In this document: positions 59,384-64,000 of the stretch, one piece after another | Layout of the letters: every line of letters starts with the position of its first letter | Numbering within the stretch: the stretch's first letter is position 1 | DNA from: Strigamia acuminata | Lineage: Eukaryota; Arthropoda; Chilopoda; Geophilomorpha; Linotaeniidae | DNA length: 64,000 bases | Assembly (NCBI GenBank): GCA_949358305.1 | Contig: OX442318.1 | Coordinates: 7,240,501 to 7,304,500 of the forward strand | Direction: 5' to 3' | Notes under the pieces: model-generated | What the model saw: only the letters and a program-made list of their open reading frames with translations | Told to the model about the DNA's origin: nothing | The model's database searches: none | Program-made: the position numbers and the translations under genes

Positions 59384-59827
59384 TCAGGGTATCCCAGTTG
59401 GTATGATGAATGACATGTAATCGGCGTCTTCACCCCAGCCAGCTCTGTGGGTCTGAAAAATCACCACCCACGTGATGAAAACTGTCGTCCATAACAGAGA
59501 TCCAATGGCCGACCGAATAACATCTAAAAAATTGAATGAAATAAAATTAAAATCGCACATTGGACACAGAAATAGCATTTAATAAACGATATTTACATGA
59601 TCTGATTTGTCGCTGTTCGTCGTACGGCTGTTTCTTAAACGCCTCATTGAAAAACCAAAAGAAATTTACAAACCACAAAAATGGCAGAAAGCAAAAACCA
59701 CCTAAGAAAAAAAATTTAGAAAAATTTTACAAGTTGTTTGTTGTTCCGACAAAATTTACATCTTACCTCTGTAATACCATCGGCACAAATATAGTTTTTG
59801 ATCATTTTTCATTTTCCCCAAATCCAT
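59384..59827 (-). CDS. PEN-2: PEN-2, gamma-secretase subunit
   Basis: Three exons, 59827-59767, 59701-59597 and 59523-59384 (61+105+140 = 306 nt). They encode 101 aa, the same length as human PEN-2. PEN-2 is a small membrane subunit of gamma-secretase, needed for presenilin endoproteolysis and hence Notch and APP-type cleavage. Recognisable blocks: [32 protein letters not shown] (first hydrophobic segment), [17 protein letters not shown], a second membrane segment ([16 protein letters not shown]), and the C-terminal DYMSF at 90-94, which corresponds to the functionally required DYLSF motif. All splice sites are GT/AG and the phases agree. The gene is divergent to U2AF1, 431 bp away. The ATG at 59827 is chosen because it gives the family N-terminus (MDLGKMKND); an upstream ATG at 59894 opens only a short ORF. 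Confidence 0.97.
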
Positions 59828-60258
59828 TTCACTATTTATTCCCGATATCTTCAAGAAGCCATGATGATTCCAACCAGTTATGGTTGTCCGTCATAAATTT
59901 TATATAATTTCCTACGAATTGCGATTATTTCTGACGTCATACCGCAAAACTAGGAGTGGCGCTGATTTCGCTTTCCACCAAACATTGGACGCATCAGAAC
60001 GTATTCTTAACGATCCAATGGATCCGCCATACCATAATTGAACTGGGATTATCCGCTAGCTGTTGACTGGAACGTTTGTAAGTGAATTATCGAACCTTTT
60101 TAAACTAAATACGGATTAATTACGTGTTATTATTGTACGATTCGTATTTATTTGCGCCCCGCTTAGAGTTTCGGCACATTGTGTGATGCGAAGACGAATC
60201 AGAGAGACAGAATAATAGTTCCGCCGCCAACAGTCGCACGCAGCTTGTTTTAACAAAA
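59828..60258. promoter_or_regulatory. Shared divergent promoter of PEN-2 and U2AF1, with CRE
   Basis: 431 bp separate the two start codons, including both 5' UTRs. The palindromic consensus CRE/ATF site TGACGTCA is at 59932-59939. CCAATGG and CCGCCAT words lie near 60016-60030, and TTCCGCCGCC is just upstream of U2AF1. No TATA box is obvious on either side, as usual for housekeeping pairs. Confidence 0.6.
59832..59894 (-). other. Possible uORF in the PEN-2 leader
   Basis: ATG at 59894 and TAG at 59832-59834 bound a 20-codon frame (MTDNHNWLESSWLLEDIGNK), ending four bases before the PEN-2 start codon. It matters only if transcription starts upstream of 59894, which the sequence alone does not show. 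Confidence 0.4.
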
Positions 60259-62298
60259 ATGGCCGAATACTTGGCGTCGATATTTGGCACGGAGAAAGAT
60301 AAGTACGTTGACTCGATGTTGATGGGCTTCTTCCTCGCTCCGAACATCTAAAACATTAACAATCGGTCGAACGATTTCAATTAATTATGTTTGTTTTCTT
60401 TTTCTAGGGTAAATTGTTCGTTTTATTTCAAAATCGGTGCTTGCCGGCATGGTGATCGTTGTTCCAGAATTCACAATAAACCAACATTCAGTCAGGTAAG
60501 AAAATTCGATTTTCCGGCATGGTTGTTTTTCGCGGGTTTAATGTTGTTTTCGTTCGTTTTTTAGACAGTACTTTTACAGAATTTATATCACAATCCACAA
60601 AACTCCGCTCAGTCCGCCGATGGATCCCATTGTAAGTTTATATGAATTAATTTATTGATTTTTTAACATTTTTTTTTTTTATAATTTTTTTTAAATTTTT
60701 ATTGATTCTTTATTTTTCAGTGGCAAAGTACAGTGATGTTGAAATACAAGAACATTTTGACAACTTTTTTGAAGACGTTTTTGTCGAACTTGAGGATAAG
60801 GTATCGTATAACATAAATAAGAAATTACAGTCCGAACTCGTTTTAACGAAAGTTTTTAAATTATTTGGGCCAATTTTGCTCGAAATTGACATTTCTTCGG
60901 CTAATTTTGTCGGAATTTGACAATTTTTCGGCTAATTTTGCTGGAATTTGACATTTTTTCGGCTAATTTTGCTGGAATTTGACATTTTTTCGGCTAATTT
61001 TACTGGAATTTGACATTTTTTTGGCTAATTTTACTGGAATTTGACATTTTTTCGGCTAAATTTGCACAAATTTTGGGCTGATTTTGCCGGATTTTGATTA
61101 TTTTTGTATTTTAACGATTTCGGACTGTCTTGAATAACTGAAAAATCCAAACAAACCACAGTAACTAGAACTCTAAACGAACCACCATTGTTATTAACAC
61201 TTAACTTGACTTGAGAATTTTTTTTAAAATCAGTTTTAAAAACTGAAACTTTAGGTTAGGTCGCGCCGGATATATTGGCTATTTTATTTTTGTTTTTTAG
61301 CGTGTAAAACACACAAAATTGAAAGGAAAAAAGAAATCAATCTGCCACTGTCTGACTTGAATGTGCAGTCATATGTTTTTTTTTATATTTTCAGTTTTTG
61401 TATCGTTACAGATATCTAAATTAGATGGTGGGTGTTTATGACGCTTGTTGTTGCTGCACCTTTGAGACAATTCTCGCTTTTACGGCTGATGCAGTCGACA
61501 GTTGCTGATTAATAACACTGGTGGTTAAAAAGTGATAATTGATTTATTCATTTCGACACATTTTTATCCATAATTTATATATCTCTTTCTTACATTTTTA
61601 TCATTTCAAGTACGGGGAGATTGAGGAAATGAACATTTGTGATAACCTTGGGGATCACCTGGTTGGCAATGTTTACGTAAAGGTAAAAATTTACAACGAA
61701 AAATGGAAAAATCGAATTTAATTTAATTATTTTTATTTCAGTTTCGGCGTGAGGAAGATGCAGATAAAGCGGTCGCGGATACAAACAACCGCTGGTTTGG
61801 CGGGCGACCCATTTACGCCGAACTGTCTCCGGTTACTGATTTTAGAGAAGCGTGTTGTAGACAATACGAAGTTGGGTACGAAATTGATTTTTATATTGTT
61901 TTTTACATTCGAATTAATTAATGTTGCGTTTTTAGGGAATGTACACGCAGTGGATTTTGCAATTTCATGCATTTGAAGCCGATTTCCAGGGAATTGAGAC
62001 GTGAATTGTTTGGTCGCAGTAGACGTCGCAGGCGGTGAGATATAAATTAATTGATTTGATTGAGAAATTAATTTTTTTTTTTTTTTTATTAATTTTATTT
62101 AGATCTCGATCTCGTAGTCCGAAACGTGGCGCTGCAGCAGTCGTCGATCGGCGTCGGTCACACAGCCCCGAACGTCGTCGATCACACAGTCCACCAGATC
62201 GAAGTCGGGAGAAAAGAAGGTCGCGAAGTCGGGAGAGGGGTCGTGATCGTGACAGATCCAAATCCCGTGAACGGGAAGGTAGATCTGGACGATTTTAA
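60259..62298 (+). CDS. U2AF1: U2AF1 (U2AF35/U2af38), 3' splice-site recognition factor
   Basis: Eight coding exons: 60259-60302, 60408-60495, 60565-60631, 60721-60800, 61611-61682, 61742-61875, 61936-62034, 62103-62298. They sum to 780 nt (259 aa), all GT/AG. The protein is the small U2AF subunit that binds the intron-terminal AG and recruits U2 snRNP with U2AF2. Domains: CCCH finger 1 (C18, C27, C33, H37; [17 protein letters not shown] start), U2AF-homology RRM about 45-150 with the [19 protein letters not shown] block, CCCH finger 2 (C156, C164, C170, H174), then an Arg/Ser domain to residue 259 ending GRSGRF. S34 and Q158 (human Q157) are conserved. One extra residue relative to human lies near residue 68. 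Intron 4 (810 bp) carries a minisatellite; the other introns are 53-105 bp. Confidence 0.97.
60892..61065. repeat. 31-bp minisatellite in U2AF1 intron 4
   Basis: About five units of TTCGGCTAATTTTGCTGGAA plus TTTGACATTTT lie about 90 bp inside the intron. Reading through from exon 4 reaches a stop at 60918-60920, so intron retention would truncate the protein. Confidence 0.9.
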
Positions 62299-62373
62299 AG
62301 TTGTTCTACTTTTCTGTACTAGAACCGAGCAGTTATTTTGCTAATTTGGATATGTTCATGTACCGATGAAATT

Positions 62374-62379
62374 AATAAA
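62374..62379 (+). other. Poly(A) signal of U2AF1
   Basis: AATAAA 76 nt after the stop codon, the first in the 3' flank. Confidence 0.7.
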
Positions 62380-62399
62380 AATCGCTTCCTTACGTACAT

Positions 62400-62934
62400 T
62401 ATTGGGAGTTAATAACATGAATCGCAATTAATTTTAATTTTAGAGGAAATTGTGTTTTTATTACGAGAAGGATAAGTATGATTGAATAAAATGAATTTTA
62501 AAAAATGGTGGATGTACCTGAATTCACAAGAAGCCAACGCTTGGTTGGGTAAAATAAAATGAACAATTGGGGAGTTGGATGTTCAATTCGCATCAAATGA
62601 TAAACTAAACTATCCAATTGTGACTTTAAATTTGACTCGCAAGACCATCTTTTGGGGATTTTGTTCATTGTTCAATTAAATATATATTAATTATTAGTTG
62701 TGGGCAGTGTTGTTTAATTAATGTTTCTGGTGCTGTTTCTTCCGCTTTTTCGTTTGGGGTTTAGTTTTTGACGATCAGAGATTTCGTTCTCGAGATATTT
62801 GCGATTTGAATCAATTTTTGTTCCAATTCGCCAAGTTTGTGGTAATTTTTTAATCTCTTCAGTGGTAATTTTGGGAATTTCTTTGACGTAACAGTAAGAA
62901 AAACTTTGGTAAGCATAAATAGCTTAAAAGATGG
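62400..62934. other. Intergenic stretch between U2AF1 and the retroelement
   Basis: 62735-62895 is the minus-strand partner of the repeat at 51205-51380. Otherwise unremarkable. Confidence 0.5.
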
Positions 62935-64000
62935 CGCTAGCAGCGGAGGTCTGGTTTTTTTGTGCTCCGCTTGTGTGTGTTGCGTGAAAGTTTTTGCTTC
63001 TTGGGCTGAATTTTGAAGTACCTGTGAGTTGTTGGAACGTTTAGTGATTGTGGTGGTGCTATTAGTTCGTGTTGTTTTGGGTGCATTCGGCGTGGAGGTG
63101 AGTTTGTGATTTTGGCGTTAAGCCTTTTCCTGGAGGTTGTGATCGATTTGGATGAAATTTAACGTTTGCGATGCCGCCACCGGAAGTCCCGTGTGTTAAG
63201 TGTTCGAAACCAGTGTATGCAAGACAACCTGCCGTCCGATGTTCTGTTTGTGCTAAAAAGCACCATGCGGACTGCTTTAAAGTAAAGTCAGAGGAAATCA
63301 TTATTTTTGAGGCAAACTTTAAATGTGATGCTTGTGCGAAGAATAAATACCAGGAAGATACATTGATAGATGAGGCTGCTTTATTGGCTCAGTCGCAATT
63401 GAATTTGGGAAAGATAAGATTTCTTCTTCTAATCGTGATATTTTGATCTTTTTGGTGCAGGTTATTGAAGATGTTAAGCGGAATCAGTTGGCTTTAATGG
63501 ATAAAATCGACCTTTTGCACAAAGAAAATATTGAGTTGAGAAAGTTGATTTTGCCATGTGTAACGGAGGTTGCTGCTGGTTCTGCTACTAATGAGACAAC
63601 GTTTGCTGCTGTTTTGAAGAGTGGATCTTTGCCTGCTAAACCTGTCCTGCCGGCTCGTTCTCGCGGTCCATCGTTTTCGCGGGTCGTTTATAGGAACCGT
63701 GCAGATTCTGGAGCCTCAGTGTTATCTGCTAAGCGTCAACGAATTAGTGAGTCGCCGGAGTCAGATGAAGATCAGCGTAGGTGGACTCGTCCCTCTAATG
63801 TCAAGCAGAGGGCGAAGAAGAGAGTAATTATTGGCTCCTGCGCTGGTGGAGGCCTGAAGGCAGTGGTGCCTACACCAGGGGTCCCACGTGGGTTTATTGG
63901 AGCGACTGGGTCTGTATTTGTGTCAAGGCTCTCACCGGAGACTACGGTTGATGATGTTTACAATCATGTGGTCTCTCTCTCTAAGGATGTTGTAGTGTAC
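62935..64000 (+). mobile_element. 5' end of a PHD-type non-LTR retrotransposon
   Basis: From about 62935 the composition becomes G/T-rich and less AT-biased, in keeping with an untranslated leader, followed at 63171 by an ORF1-like reading frame that runs to the window edge. The exact 5' boundary is inferred. The rest of the element (reverse transcriptase) would lie beyond 64000. Confidence 0.55.
63171..64000 (+). pseudogene. PHD-finger ORF1 protein of a non-LTR retrotransposon, frameshifted, partial
   Basis: ATG at 63171 begins MPPPEVPCVKC. Residues 8-55 carry a full C4HC3 PHD pattern (C8, C11, C24, C27, H32, C35, C52, C55). After about residue 80 the frame closes at 63446, but the -1 frame continues without stops from about 63405 to 64000. 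It goes through a leucine-rich coil (VIEDVKRNQLALMDKIDLLH), a basic Ser/Arg region, and a segment (GSVFVSRLSPETTVDDVYNHV) resembling the ORF1 C-terminal domain of CR1/Jockey-like elements. One base gained or lost near 63400-63410 explains the break. A spliced alternative ending at the AG before 63461 is possible but has no good donor. Such ORF1 proteins bind element RNA; identification is by domain order, not database search. Confidence 0.65.

Noticed and set aside
62126-62344. Alternative frame over the last U2AF1 exon
   Set aside because: Shadow frame; the Arg/Ser-rich frame joins correctly in phase and ends with the family's GRF-type terminus.
1-64000. CRISPR arrays, bacterial operons, ribosome-binding sites
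   Set aside because: Tandem repeats here have no unique spacers, and the genes have spliceosomal introns; the window is eukaryotic.
1-64000. tRNA or rRNA genes
   Set aside because: Scanning by eye I found no cloverleaf with A and B boxes and no rRNA-like block; a covariance-model search could still find one.

Overview
AT-rich genomic DNA from an invertebrate animal, most likely an arthropod. The evidence is short GT..AG introns, TATAAAT core promoters, an out-at-first exon, a fasciclin-3-like Ig receptor, a TTAGG/TCAGG-type repeat, a PHD-finger ORF1 retroelement of the kind common in insects, and many nested inverted-repeat elements. I cannot name the order or species from the sequence alone. 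There is no sign of bacterial gene organisation.

Layout. 1-27.5 kb holds no gene I can support. It is a field of nested inverted-repeat (MITE-like) elements and decayed ORF fragments. 27.6-27.8 kb (minus) is the first coding exon of an out-at-first (oaf) homologue; its other exons are not seen. 33.25-43.45 kb (minus) is a complete seven-coding-exon gene for a 466-aa type I membrane protein (signal peptide, three Ig domains, one TM helix, short tail) that best matches the fasciclin-3 plan. A 101-aa secreted-looking ORF lies in its first intron. 43.5-47.3 kb upstream of that gene contains minisatellites and a GC-richer block that may be its promoter.

47.8-57.7 kb is the most interesting part: a tandemly duplicated locus of very small secreted-peptide genes on the minus strand. 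Two copies are intact (81 aa; and 65 or 68 aa with two candidate last exons), and further copies have lost their exons. Promoter, noncoding first exon, signal-peptide exon and a Gly-rich spacer exon are conserved, while the C-terminal exons are completely different. One copy encodes a lysine/glycine-faced amphipathic helix ending in Tyr-Gly-stop (an amidation signal), as expected of an antimicrobial or venom-type peptide precursor.

59.4-62.3 kb is a compact housekeeping pair arranged head to head: PEN-2 (gamma-secretase subunit, 101 aa, minus) and U2AF1/U2AF35 (splicing factor, 259 aa, plus), 431 bp apart with a consensus CRE between them. 62.9-64.0 kb is the 5' end of a PHD-finger non-LTR retrotransposon ORF1 carrying a frameshift, cut by the window edge.

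All spliced models were built by eye. Their exon lengths sum to multiples of three, the phases agree, and PEN-2 and U2AF1 come out at or close to family length. The genes do not form a pathway; the functional links are the PEN-2/U2AF1 shared promoter and the shared ancestry of the peptide genes.
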